From Aestuariibacter salexigens DSM 15300 (GTDB lineage Bacteria > Pseudomonadota > Gammaproteobacteria > Enterobacterales > Alteromonadaceae), in contig NZ_AUBH01000002.1 in assembly GCF_000429145.1 (NCBI RefSeq), forward strand, positions 248,001 through 312,000: DNA of 64,000 bases. Reading direction: 5' to 3'. The notes below the pieces were generated by a model. That model saw only the letters and a list, made by a program, of their open reading frames with translations. It was not told where the DNA came from and searched no databases. Of the stretch, positions 34,782 to 43,251 are shown piece by piece. The position numbers were made by a program, and so were the translations under genes. How positions within the stretch are numbered: the stretch's first letter is position 1; the number at the start of each line of letters is the position of its first letter.

Positions 34782-36419
34782 ATGTTTGTAGCCAGGTATT
34801 ATTTTGTTGTTGCCATAGTACTTGCGACGGGCGCATTTTTTGCGTCTGGCTGGTATTTCAGTGTGGTCCTCTCATGGTCAGCAGTGAGCGTGCTGCTTGT
34901 CAGCCTGGCTTATGTTTCCGGACGCGCCGACATTTTCAGAAAGCGCGAAGACGGATCTATTCCACTGTATGCCAGGTGGCTATTCATTCCTTTTTTATTG
35001 GGTGCACAGTTATACAATGGCTGGGCTCGTAAGCGCGATACCGTACCAGCTATTCAAAAAATTGAAGATGATTTGTTTCTCGCCTGCCGATTATTTCCCT
35101 CCGATATCACCGACCTTAAGAATAAGGGCATCAATTCCATTGTAGATGCTACAGCAGAGTTTGATGGTCTTGACTGGAGTGCGTCTGGCGAAGGGTTGGC
35201 GTATCTCAATATTCCCGTCCTCGATCATTTGGCACCCACTGATGCGCAGCTGCGTCACGCTATCAGTTGGCTGGATGAACAGGTTCGCCAGAATAACAAA
35301 ATTGTCGTGCACTGCGCGTTAGGTAGAGGGCGCTCGGTACTGTTGATGGCAGCATACCTTTTGCACCGTCATCCAGACTGGACAGTAGAGCAGGCGTTAA
35401 GATTCATTAATGACACCCGTCAAACAGCACGACTTAACCGCAAGCAGCGAAATGCGCTCGACTCTTATGTCAACGATTCACAGCGCCGCGCCTGGATCAT
35501 CGCCAACCCGGTGTCAGGTGGCGGTAAATGGCCCGAATCTAAACGACAGGTTATACAGAGACTGTCGCAAGGTTATGTCGTGCATATCCGTGAAACTACG
35601 CCAGACTGCGATGGCTATGCACTGACTAAAGAAGCATTGGCCGACAATCCTGACTTACTTATGGCGGCAGGTGGTGATGGCACCGTCAGAGAAGTCGCTG
35701 CTGCACTCGTCGACAAAAAAAGCCAGATCCCGCTCGCTATTCTGCCAATGGGTACAGCCAATGCACTGGCGCATGTGCTATTTGGTATCAAGAGTAAGTT
35801 GATCCCGGTAGCAACCGCTTGTGATGCGGCAATCCATGGACAGATTAGTGCTATTGACACGGTTACATGTAACGAGCAAACCATGTTACTGGTCATGGGA
35901 ATCGGCTTTGAACAGAAAATGATTGAGCAGGCCGATCGCAAGGAGAAAGACAGCGGCGGGCAGTTCGCCTATCTGTCTGCACTATGGGAATCAATTGAGT
36001 TAGATGAACAACAAGCTCTCACTGTGACACTGGATGATGACAGCAAGCAGCTAACGACCAACAGTTTCATCGTGGCAAATGCTGCGCCTTTTACTACCTT
36101 GCTAGCTCAAGGGGGCGGCCAGCCTTCACTACAGGACGGCAAGCTTGATATCACCTGGCTTAATCCTGACAGGCAGAACAACAGCGCCTGGCAGGGCCTG
36201 CCAGAGCTAATGCTGCGAGCCATAAATGGCAAACAGGAACTTGACGACAACGTTGTTGTTTATCGTCAGGCTAAACAGGTTTCTATCAGTGCAGCGCATC
36301 CGCTCAAATACGTCGTTGACGGCGAGAATCGCGAGGCGGACAGGATTGACATTCAGGTTGTGCCAGAATCCCTGCGTGTGATGGTACCCGCCACGTCTGT
36401 GATGAACAGCGAAGATTAA
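34782..36419 (+). CDS. Dual-specificity phosphatase fused to diacylglycerol/lipid kinase domain
   Basis: A 545-residue protein with two or three N-terminal membrane helices. A dual-specificity phosphatase domain has the active loop VVHCALGRGRS (H-C-x5-R). A diacylglycerol-kinase catalytic domain begins at IIANPVSGGGKWPESKR, with the nucleotide motif MAAGGDGTVREVA and LPMGTANALA. The ATG at 34782 is preferred because SD GGAGAG lies 3-4 bases upstream; a TTG at 34704 is in frame but lacks an SD. The probable location is the inner membrane, acting on lipid or sphingoid-like substrates. The exact substrate is unknown. Confidence 0.88.
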   Translation: MFVARYYFVVAIVLATGAFFASGWYFSVVLSWSAVSVLLVSLAYVSGRADIFRKREDGSIPLYARWLFIPFLLGAQLYNGWARKRDTVPAIQKIEDDLFLACRLFPSDITDLKNKGINSIVDATAEFDGLDWSASGEGLAYLNIPVLDHLAPTDAQLRHAISWLDEQVRQNNKIVVHCALGRGRSVLLMAAYLLHRHPDWTVEQALRFINDTRQTARLNRKQRNALDSYVNDSQRRAWIIANPVSGGGKWPESKRQVIQRLSQGYVVHIRETTPDCDGYALTKEALADNPDLLMAAGGDGTVREVAAALVDKKSQIPLAILPMGTANALAHVLFGIKSKLIPVATACDAAIHGQISAIDTVTCNEQTMLLVMGIGFEQKMIEQADRKEKDSGGQFAYLSALWESIELDEQQALTVTLDDDSKQLTTNSFIVANAAPFTTLLAQGGGQPSLQDGKLDITWLNPDRQNNSAWQGLPELMLRAINGKQELDDNVVVYRQAKQVSISAAHPLKYVVDGENREADRIDIQVVPESLRVMVPATSVMNSED

Positions 36420-36441
36420 TTATCGTCGCAATTATCATGCT

Positions 36442-37635
36442 TTATTTTTCGCGTTTAAGCTGTACGGTATGAATGCCACCCAGGGCAAGTGCAACCGCCA
36501 TTAACGTGATGATGAAACTGTCAAGCCACGCATAGGCCAGTGCGTAGATTCCACCGAGTAGCAGCAATACTACACCAACAATAGTGTTGCCGGCGGCGAC
36601 ATACTGGCTGCGTTTATCATCTTCAGCGATGTCCAGTACATAAGTTTTACGGCCATTACGAATACCCGCATAGCCTATATTGAGAATTAAAAACCCGATT
36701 ATTGGCGTCCAACCGTTGTAGAGCGGCAACAGCGCTACGCCAACGCATGCGACTACGCAAATCATGCTGCCATATTGCAGTGATCTTACGGCGCTGTCGT
36801 CGGAAAGCTTGCCCCATAGATAAGAGGATATAAACGATGCGGCGGCGCTGGCGGCGATAAAAAAAGGCAGACTGAAGTTGCTGTCACTTCCATTCATGGA
36901 CACGCTGACAAAATACGGTGCGACCAGCGCACCATGCAGCAATAAGCAGCGGCTGATAACCAGGTGTTTAAGCGCTGTATCATTCTGTACGGTATTGACC
37001 AGTTCGCTCAATCCTTCCTGCTGGTCTTCCTGTTTATCAAATTCACTGGCCAGCCCGCTCGACACGGGTAAGGTGACAAGAAACAGCACACTGGCTATTG
37101 TCAGCATGACCAGCAACGCGGTATCACCCAATCCTTGTTGTCCGAGTAATAGCATGGCTGCAGATAAAAATGACAGTAGACCTGACACCGTCGTGGCCGT
37201 TCCGTTTAGACGCCCGCGCTTGCCTTTTGAGACATTATGGCCCTGAATATCTTTCATCGTCAGCGAACACAATGAACGACCAATGCTCATCAGTGCCAGT
37301 AATATGATGACGGTGAGTCCTGCCGCGAAAGCGGGCAGTATGAGCACCGCGGGTACCATCAAACCAATACATAGACCCTGTGCGACAATACCGTAGCGCC
37401 ACAGCTTCAGGCGATTGCGGATATCGGACGTGGACTGTCTTACCGGCCACTGCGGGATCAGCGAACCGGCTTCCCGAATCGGCACCAGCGTCGATATCAT
37501 CCAGCCTGGCGCGCCTATGCTGCTTAGCAACCAGGGCAGGGTAGTCTTGGCCGACATCAGAATATCTGCCAGCTTGGTGCAGGTGGAAATGATGATTAAT
37601 CGAACAAACCGTGCTGATTCAGATGGAGTAGGCAT
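36442..37635 (-). CDS. Major facilitator superfamily transporter
   Basis: A 397-residue inner-membrane protein with about 12 hydrophobic helices in two halves split by a charged loop near 205-225 (FDKQEDQQEG). MFS-like loops are seen at SIGRSLCSLTMKDIQGHNVSKGKRGR and SYLWGKLSDD (the first shown only by its ends SIGRS and KGKRGR in family terms). It resembles bacterial MFS proteins without assigned substrate. It is convergent with the phosphatase-kinase fusion. Substrate unknown. Confidence 0.82.
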   Translation of the reverse strand: MPTPSESARFVRLIIISTCTKLADILMSAKTTLPWLLSSIGAPGWMISTLVPIREAGSLIPQWPVRQSTSDIRNRLKLWRYGIVAQGLCIGLMVPAVLILPAFAAGLTVIILLALMSIGRSLCSLTMKDIQGHNVSKGKRGRLNGTATTVSGLLSFLSAAMLLLGQQGLGDTALLVMLTIASVLFLVTLPVSSGLASEFDKQEDQQEGLSELVNTVQNDTALKHLVISRCLLLHGALVAPYFVSVSMNGSDSNFSLPFFIAASAAASFISSYLWGKLSDDSAVRSLQYGSMICVVACVGVALLPLYNGWTPIIGFLILNIGYAGIRNGRKTYVLDIAEDDKRSQYVAAGNTIVGVVLLLLGGIYALAYAWLDSFIITLMAVALALGGIHTVQLKREK

Positions 37636-37713
37636 TGCGTTTGTCGCTTATTCTTATGTGAAGAGGCGTTTTAAACATATCATGCATTGATAGCGGCGCG
37701 GACAGGTTATCGA

Positions 37714-39330
37714 TCAGTCCTGATGTGACTTTGACTTTGTTGCGACTGCGGTTTGTTCCGGCATTTTGATCATGGCGTAGTTGTTGAGCTTGTCTTTCAG
37801 ACGCTGTGAATAGGTCACAAAATTGGTCAACGCGCCGGCGTCTACCCGCGTTGGGTCTGCCAGCAACGCCAGCAAATCGCGATTGGCTTCATCAATATGC
37901 TGCTGCAGTGCCTTACTTTGTTTGCGAATATCAAACGCCTCCTGACTTTGTATTGCCTGACGAAGATCGTCAAAAAGCGTCAGTGTCTGGCTGGATAAAT
38001 CACGGATCACAATCAGCACGTCTGTTTTAAGTTCAATGAACTGCTCGTTCATGACCTTTTTAGTGTTGAATAAGTCGGTAATGGAATCGTGGATTTGAAA
38101 CAGATAGTCGAACTGATGGATCAATTTGATCAGCGCGTGGGAATCGGTTTTATCTTCAACCGCATTAACGGCTTTGGAGAAGTAATGCATGTACTGTTTT
38201 TTCACAAAATTAATGTAATCGAGACGCTTTTCCGCAGCATCAAATACACCGCGATAATTGGTCTCTATACTCAATGTGACGGAGTTGTAGTTCTCTTGTA
38301 GAAAGACGTAAAGCTCGCCAGAGCCTCTCTCAAGGTCGGACTTAATGCTTTCAAACGACGTATCGTCATCATAATGAGGCAAGCTCAGGCGTTCGAAATC
38401 CATTTTACCTTCGCCCAGAATGGTATCAACCAGACGCGTAAAGGGCGTAATGGCGAGGGTGAAAAGTATACTGGTAATGACGTTAAACAGAAGATGAATA
38501 AATGCCAAAGCGATGGCGGGGTCAGTTTCCAGGGTGCTGAGGTGATGGCCGAAAATCAGTAACGCTGGGGTGAACAATAAGACGCCACCCACGTTAAAGA
38601 GGAAATGACTCAATGCCGCTTTTTTGGCAGCCGTATCCATATTGAATACAGCAATAAGAGCGGTGGCGGTGGTACCAATGTTAGCCCCCATAATCAACGG
38701 AACAGCGTTCTCTAAACCTAGGATCCCCTGCTGGGTGAAGACAATGGCCAGGCCGGTTGTGACTGAACTCGACTGCACCATTGCTGTGAACACGCAGCCT
38801 ATCAGAATAGCCAGCAACGGGTTCTGCGGCTGGATCAATAAGTCAATTAGTGTCTGGTTCGACTGAAGCGGTGCCAATGATGATGAAATCAGGTTGAGAC
38901 TGAAGAACACGAAGCCAAAGTAGAATATCGCTTTACCGAAAATGGCGCTGCGGCTGCGCACCAGTGACATAAAAAAACCAATGATGATAATCACCGGCGC
39001 ATAGGCAGTAAGCTTAAATGCGACTAGCTGCGCCGTGATGGTGGTGCCGACATTGCTGCCAAATATGATCCCGACGCTGCTTTTAAACGACAATACGCCC
39101 GCATTAACCAAACTTATCGCGATAACCGAGGTGGCCGAGCTTGACTGGATGACCATGGTTACTAGCGCGCCGATAATTACACCCACTATGGGTAATCGGG
39201 TGGCATTGCTGAGCGATTGACGGAAATGTTCGCCGGTGATGCGCTCAATTTCCTTGGAAAAATTCTCCAGTCCAAAAATAAATAGGATGACAGCAGTCAT
39301 TCCGGCCATCAAAATTTGAATATTTTCCAA
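37714..39330 (-). CDS. Na/phosphate cotransporter II family protein with PhoU-like tail
   Basis: A 538-residue inner-membrane protein. About eight to nine membrane helices fill residues 1-310, with the inverted-repeat signatures IQSSSATSV and VQSSSVTTG that define Na/Pi-cotransporters. The last 220 residues are helical and PhoU-like (GELYVFLQENY, then coiled stretches). It probably imports or exports phosphate with sodium, as for YjbB/NptA. It lies 78 bases upstream of the MFS gene on the same strand, close enough for co-transcription. Confidence 0.9.
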   Translation of the reverse strand: MENIQILMAGMTAVILFIFGLENFSKEIERITGEHFRQSLSNATRLPIVGVIIGALVTMVIQSSSATSVIAISLVNAGVLSFKSSVGIIFGSNVGTTITAQLVAFKLTAYAPVIIIIGFFMSLVRSRSAIFGKAIFYFGFVFFSLNLISSSLAPLQSNQTLIDLLIQPQNPLLAILIGCVFTAMVQSSSVTTGLAIVFTQQGILGLENAVPLIMGANIGTTATALIAVFNMDTAAKKAALSHFLFNVGGVLLFTPALLIFGHHLSTLETDPAIALAFIHLLFNVITSILFTLAITPFTRLVDTILGEGKMDFERLSLPHYDDDTSFESIKSDLERGSGELYVFLQENYNSVTLSIETNYRGVFDAAEKRLDYINFVKKQYMHYFSKAVNAVEDKTDSHALIKLIHQFDYLFQIHDSITDLFNTKKVMNEQFIELKTDVLIVIRDLSSQTLTLFDDLRQAIQSQEAFDIRKQSKALQQHIDEANRDLLALLADPTRVDAGALTNFVTYSQRLKDKLNNYAMIKMPEQTAVATKSKSHQD

Positions 39331-39424
39331 TCGCGCGTCCCGTCAATGTGCACTAGTTATGAGTGTAGACAGCCGCGAACTTCTTTGTGTTGACGTGGGT
39401 CAATGAGGAAATCGACGCGAAACG

Positions 39425-40381
39425 TTACTTTTTAAAATACAACGCCGCTTTTGCTGCCAGCTTTTTCACGCCAGGCATGGCTTCCACTACCGCTTTAGTA
39501 ATGAACTTCTCGGTTTGCTTCGCACCTGTTTCCAACGCCTGGTGACCCGTGGGGTCAACAATCTGTTGCCAGTGTTTTTGCACCTGCTCAGGAGTACGCA
39601 ATTCTTCAGGCAAAAATACTCCATCGGTTTCATACATGCTGCTTTGCGTGTACACGCCAGCACCCGAGCACAATATGGCGCGGTTTGGCGCATCTTCATG
39701 ACACAGCAAAAGTGCGGCAGCCGTAACAGATTCAGGTGTCAGTAAGTTGATATATTTTTCAGGGATCAGCTCTTCTGTCATACGTGTACCAGCGATTGGG
39801 GAGAGCGCATTGACGCGAATATTGTATTTAGCGCCTTCAATGGCCAATGTATTCATTAGACCAACTTGCGCCATTTTTGCAGCCCCATAGTTACTTTGCC
39901 CAAAGTTGCCATACATACCAGACGATGAGGTGGTCATCAGTATGCGACCATATTGTGCGTCCTGCATCGACTGCCACACTGCCTTACAGCAGTTTGCAGC
40001 GCCCATCAGGTGCACGTCCATGACCAGTCTAAAATCCTCTATGGACATTTTTGCAAAACTTTTGTCGCGCAAAATGCCGGCATTATTGATCAGAATATCA
40101 ACCCGGCCCCAGGTATCCAGCGTTTGTTCAACCATGGCCTCAACTTGCTCAAAATCTGCCACGTTAGCGCCATTCGCAATGGCTTCTCCGCCATTGTCAG
40201 TGATCTCCTTTACCACAGATTGAGCGGCATCACTTGATGCACCAGAGCCATCGCGTGCGCCGCCCAAATCGTTGACTACGACTTTGGCACCTCGGGCGGC
40301 TAATGCCAGCGCGTGAGATCTGCCCAGTCCGTTACCTGCACCGGTGACAATTGCAACACGGTTGTCGAATCTTATAGCCAT
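39425..40381 (-). CDS. Short-chain dehydrogenase, 3-hydroxyacyl-CoA dehydrogenase-like
   Basis: A 318-residue NAD(P)-dependent oxidoreductase. The cofactor loop is TGAGNGLG (13-20), the NNAG motif is at about 99-102, and the catalytic residues are Ser near 153 with Tyr165 and Lys169 in YGAAK. The sequence VVVNDLGGARDGSG and the roughly 60-residue C-terminal extension resemble the dehydrogenase part of multifunctional enzyme type 2 in fatty-acid beta-oxidation. The substrate is inferred only from this resemblance. It ends 94 bases before the Na/Pi gene and starts 12 bases after the dUTPase gene. Confidence 0.88.
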   Translation of the reverse strand: MAIRFDNRVAIVTGAGNGLGRSHALALAARGAKVVVNDLGGARDGSGASSDAAQSVVKEITDNGGEAIANGANVADFEQVEAMVEQTLDTWGRVDILINNAGILRDKSFAKMSIEDFRLVMDVHLMGAANCCKAVWQSMQDAQYGRILMTTSSSGMYGNFGQSNYGAAKMAQVGLMNTLAIEGAKYNIRVNALSPIAGTRMTEELIPEKYINLLTPESVTAAALLLCHEDAPNRAILCSGAGVYTQSSMYETDGVFLPEELRTPEQVQKHWQQIVDPTGHQALETGAKQTEKFITKAVVEAMPGVKKLAAKAALYFKK

Positions 40382-40393
40382 AGGGTTCCCTTG

Positions 40394-41047
40394 TTAACTT
40401 GGATAGCGAGCCTGCAGGCCGGCATAGACCTGGTCACTGTAGTTTTCGGCACTGATATCCAGACTGTTCAACACCTCAACGAGGTGTTCATTGTCCTCTC
40501 TCTGGTGCCAGATTTTAATGTAAGTACCTTCTTTATAGCCGTTATCCTGACGGAAAAAGTTCAATACATTCTTGCCGACGTACTGACGGTATAATTCATC
40601 GGAATTCATCTCAGCCTGCTCAACGATACGAATGAACAGTGGCACATCAAACCGATTCGCCGCGCACAGCCCCGCCATCAGTTGCAAATTATCCAGAATA
40701 TCTCGGTTAGCAAAATCATAGTCTTTGCCGTCAAAGGTGACGTTCTGACGGCCTGAGGCCAGCTGCTGAGCAATAGTGGCTGCGGATTTATCGATATCTC
40801 CTGCAAACTCAATAATGATGGCAGACAGCGCGAAATGCCAGATATCAACCAGTTCCATCTGCAGCTGCGGCAGGTCTTTTGACTGCGCCTTCCACCACTT
40901 CCAGCCATGATGTTCAATGCCTTCTACCGACTCAATCATGGCGGCACGCAAGTAGGCGTACCCCGCAGTTAACCACTGCGGATTAACCTTTTTATTCATT
41001 TTATCTTGCAGAGTAAGCATGGTGGAAAGTTGTGTAGAAGAGAGCAT
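40394..41047 (-). CDS. Dimeric all-alpha dUTP diphosphatase
   Basis: Hydrolyses dUTP to dUMP, keeping uracil out of DNA. The 217 residues belong to the all-alpha NTP pyrophosphatase fold, unlike the common trimeric beta-fold Dut. Motifs seen are MLTLQDKMN, HHGWKWWK, ELVDIWHFAL (metal Glu/Asp) and DELYRQYVGKN. This version is known from Campylobacter, trypanosomatids and some gammaproteobacteria. It lies 12 bases upstream of the SDR gene on the same strand. Confidence 0.9.
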   Translation of the reverse strand: MLSSTQLSTMLTLQDKMNKKVNPQWLTAGYAYLRAAMIESVEGIEHHGWKWWKAQSKDLPQLQMELVDIWHFALSAIIIEFAGDIDKSAATIAQQLASGRQNVTFDGKDYDFANRDILDNLQLMAGLCAANRFDVPLFIRIVEQAEMNSDELYRQYVGKNVLNFFRQDNGYKEGTYIKIWHQREDNEHLVEVLNSLDISAENYSDQVYAGLQARYPS

Positions 41048-41158
41048 CAGTGACCCACAGTTTGAAAATTTTCGACCATTCTAGCGACCTTGACGGGGCT
41101 TGCAATGTGAATAACGCAAAGTCGTGTTTTCGGAAAAAGCCGAAGCTCTATAAAAACC

Positions 41159-41257
41159 GTCGTCACGGCAAAGGCTGGAAACTCATTCAAAATCAGTCGT
41201 CCCAGCGAAGGCTGGAAACTTACCCAAAAGATGTCGTCCCGGCGAAGGCCGGGAACT
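41159..41257. repeat. Three REP-like units in 37-bp tandem register
   Basis: Units begin at 41159, 41196 and 41233, exactly 37 bases apart. The core is GTCGTCCC-GCGAAGGC-GGAAACT. Unit 3 has a perfect CCCGGC/GCCGGG stem, unit 2 a CCAGC/GCTGG stem, and unit 1 is decayed. The 12-base stretches after units 1 and 2 are also alike (both contain CAAAA), so this is a tandem repeat of hairpins. It lies between the MipA-like and dUTPase genes. Confidence 0.8.
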
Positions 41258-41270
41258 CCTTGAGTCAACG

Positions 41271-42107
41271 TCAGAACACGTAAATAAAACCTATGCCCAC
41301 CTCGGTTTCGTAATCGCTTCGCGCGATAGGGCTATCACGTACCTCACTGCTGTAGTATTCAAACAGGGCTTCACCGTATATCTGCCAGTTATCATTGATG
41401 TACGTTCGATAACTATAATCAATGCCAACCGAGCGCATTCCGCCATTCAGCGTGGTAAGCGCTAACCCAGACCTTTGCGCTTGTTCAGCAGTAATGCCGA
41501 ACCCCTTGTTCGCATAGTCGCTGTCATGAAAAACGGCAACAACGTTTATTTCATGTCCGGACCCATCGAGTTGCTCACCAAAACGCCGTCCTACACCGAA
41601 TAACCCCAGATTACCGTCACCACCGGTCACAATTCGACCCACCAGCCAATTACGCCAATCTGAAGAAAATGCACGACGCGCCTGCAGCACCAGTTCAAAC
41701 CCTTCATCTTGTTCGCCAAGTCCATCTAACCAGCCTTCATCAGAGTCACTTTCTTCCCGGCCTTCCTCGAATCCCAATAGAGCCTCTAACAACCAACGGT
41801 CATTATGCAAACCCCTCCAACCAAAGGCTTCACCCGCAAAGTAAAAAATATTGTCGCCGCTTCGCCATTGCACTGCACCGGCTGGCTGAAGCTCCAATCC
41901 AAATTCATCAGAGCCTTCATACGCTGTTTCATATTCAACACCAATACCGAGCCCAAAGGCCCAGCCATCCTCGCCTTTGGTGAAGTCATCAAGCGAGGGC
42001 AATGGTACCAGTGCGTTTTTTTGCGTTTGTGCAAAAGCAGATTGGACGGAAACGATATTGACGAGTGTGAATAAGACGACAACAAGGAGGTTTAACATGC
42101 TGAACAC
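41271..42107 (-). CDS. MipA/OmpV family outer-membrane protein
   Basis: A 278-residue outer-membrane barrel with a signal peptide (about 1-26, cut after AFA). The mature part shows the family pattern WAFGLGIGVEYETAYEGSD and a C-terminal aromatic end IGFIYVF. MipA/OmpV proteins are found with murein enzymes or as inducible porin-like proteins. The start drawn is GTG at 42107; an ATG three codons in is equally possible and neither has a clear SD. A TATAAT box overlaps an inverted repeat upstream (42129-42148). Confidence 0.86.
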   Translation of the reverse strand: MFSMLNLLVVVLFTLVNIVSVQSAFAQTQKNALVPLPSLDDFTKGEDGWAFGLGIGVEYETAYEGSDEFGLELQPAGAVQWRSGDNIFYFAGEAFGWRGLHNDRWLLEALLGFEEGREESDSDEGWLDGLGEQDEGFELVLQARRAFSSDWRNWLVGRIVTGGDGNLGLFGVGRRFGEQLDGSGHEINVVAVFHDSDYANKGFGITAEQAQRSGLALTTLNGGMRSVGIDYSYRTYINDNWQIYGEALFEYYSSEVRDSPIARSDYETEVGIGFIYVF

Positions 42108-42128
42108 ATCCAGGATTTTATTCCTGAA

Positions 42129-42148
42129 AATACTAGTCCAGTATTATA
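42129..42148 (-). promoter_or_regulatory. Candidate -10 box with overlapping inverted repeat for the MipA-like gene
   Basis: On the - strand TATAAT is at 42148-42143, a perfect -10, 35 bases before the gene start. I see no good -35. AATACT (42129-42134) and AGTATT (42140-42145) form a 6-bp inverted repeat overlapping it, as an operator would. Confidence 0.4.
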
Positions 42149-42159
42149 AAAGTTCACAA

Positions 42160-42837
42160 TCAGGTTTTGTTTTTACGTTCTCTTAGCTGATGGACCTTGG
42201 TGGTCACCACTTCGAAAAGGTTTACCCAATTGTCATTCTGTGCTTTAAACGAGTGGTTCTGATAGCGTCCGGAAATTAATACGGCATCACCTTTTTTGAG
42301 CTGTCGGGCACCGCGGATATTGGGCTCACTGAACACAATGACCCGATGGGTTTCGGGTAAGGTTTTGTGTCCTGGTTTGGTTATTACCTCATCGGTCATG
42401 ACAATCAGTTCTACGACGGGAATGCCACCGCGCTGTTTGTCTTTTGCGTCGGTTGCCAGAAAGCCCAGAAGTACTATTTCGTTGTAATAGACTTCTTTGG
42501 CGTCCTCGCTATGTTTGCCATAGTTGGCTAATCCGTCGATGCGTTGTCCTTTGATGTACATACCGGTTTGCCATTCACCTGGCGAGGACTCAAACCGATA
42601 AGGTTTTGCTCTGCCTTCCACCATCACCAGTGAGCCTGACCTTAACGCCTCTAGTGCAAATGTCGCCTGCGCATCGTAAAGATGAACGCGCAGGCGATTG
42701 TCATAGTTTACGCCGCCAAAGGTTTTTTCTCTGGTGACCAGATTAAACTTGCAGCGCAATGTATCCTGCTTACCCTGTTCAGCTTGCGGCGTGTCTTCTA
42801 GGAAACCGATCAGGCGTATTTCATTCAGCGTTTGCAT
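42160..42837 (-). CDS. SSB-like protein with two OB folds
   Basis: A 225-residue protein with two SSB-type OB-fold halves. Half 1 (about 1-100) starts LNEIRLIGFLEDTP and has FNLVTREKT and GSLVMVEGRAKPYRFE. Half 2 (about 117-215) starts YNEIVLLGFLATDA and has GDAVLISGRYQNHSF. The acidic DDxIPF tail of normal SSB is absent; the C-terminus is basic (RERKNKT). It may bind single-stranded DNA without recruiting the usual SSB partners. It is not the housekeeping ssb. Context gives no further clue. Confidence 0.82.
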   Translation of the reverse strand: MQTLNEIRLIGFLEDTPQAEQGKQDTLRCKFNLVTREKTFGGVNYDNRLRVHLYDAQATFALEALRSGSLVMVEGRAKPYRFESSPGEWQTGMYIKGQRIDGLANYGKHSEDAKEVYYNEIVLLGFLATDAKDKQRGGIPVVELIVMTDEVITKPGHKTLPETHRVIVFSEPNIRGARQLKKGDAVLISGRYQNHSFKAQNDNWVNLFEVVTTKVHQLRERKNKT

Positions 42838-43006
42838 GGTGTCTATCCTACGATTTCATTCTCTGAACAACAGCCCTGTTTTTGTGCGAATTGCACCATT
42901 ACGGGTAACTACACTGAGTGTTTTCTGCAGCGAATCTCGCTAATACTATGAATTTACTCAAAAAGTCACGTTGGCACCATAGTTGCTGAGTATTCTGTGC
43001 ATGCAC
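42838..43006. other. Intergenic region upstream of the candidate small RNA
   Basis: No open frame of note. It should hold the promoters of the SSB-like gene (- strand) and the small RNA (+ strand). A TATTCT at 42991-42996 may be the RNA -10. GTGCATGCAC at 42997-43006 is a perfect 10-bp palindrome just before the expected start. Confidence 0.4.
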
Positions 43007-43126
43007 GTAGGGTGCTGCATTTTACTTGGTATGAAAACCCTAAGGTCGAATTATTTTGGCCTGAGTGTTTGGCAATGCTGCCCGCGCAAACTTTATGTGT
43101 CCTGAGGTTTGCGCGGGTTTTTTATT
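43007..43126 (+). ncRNA. Candidate small RNA, Spot 42-like architecture
   Basis: A segment of about 120 bases starting GTAGGGT. It holds a central hairpin GGTC-N10-GGCC at about 43044-43061 with a T-rich loop, and ends in a strong terminator with TTTTTTATT. From memory, E. coli Spot 42 also begins GTAGGGT, has TTTTACTT, a T-rich-loop hairpin bounded by GGC/GCC, and ends TTTTTTATT. The middle differs clearly and the genomic place (before moaA, not beside polA) is unusual. A moaA leader with attenuator is the main alternative. Confidence 0.45.
43081..43123 (+). terminator. Strong intrinsic terminator upstream of moaA
   Basis: An 11-bp perfect stem, CCCGCGCAAAC (43081-43091) with GTTTGCGCGGG (43107-43117), and a 15-base loop, followed by six T. 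It lies 128 bases before the moaA start, so it ends either a separate RNA or an attenuated moaA leader. Confidence 0.93.
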
Positions 43127-43204
43127 GGGCTACACCGCGTTCCTAATGCCCTGAAAGAACTTTGAGCTATGCACGGTCGTACGTTACAGTACGGGAAAAT
43201 TCAA

Positions 43205-43242
43205 CGATGGTTTAGGTTGTCATCCAATACACTAAACCAACG
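43205..43242 (+). promoter_or_regulatory. Hairpin abutting the moaA ribosome-binding site
   Basis: GGTTTAG (43209-43215) pairs exactly with CTAAACC (43232-43238). A flanking T-A pair, plus CG/CG beyond one mismatch, extends it, and TTG/CAA forms an inner stem with loop TCATC. It ends one base before the SD GAGGTGG. A smaller CGTAC/GTACG hairpin lies at 43178-43193. A structured leader affecting moaA translation is plausible. Confidence 0.5.
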
Positions 43243-43251
43243 TGAGGTGGT

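Noticed and set aside
41159-41257. Three evenly spaced repeats as a CRISPR array
   Set aside because: The non-repeat parts are only 12 bases and resemble each other, there are no cas genes, and the units are REP-like hairpins.
43007-43251. Molybdenum-cofactor riboswitch upstream of moaA
   Set aside because: Position fits, but I could not match the conserved Moco RNA core by eye; kept only as an alternative to the small RNA call.
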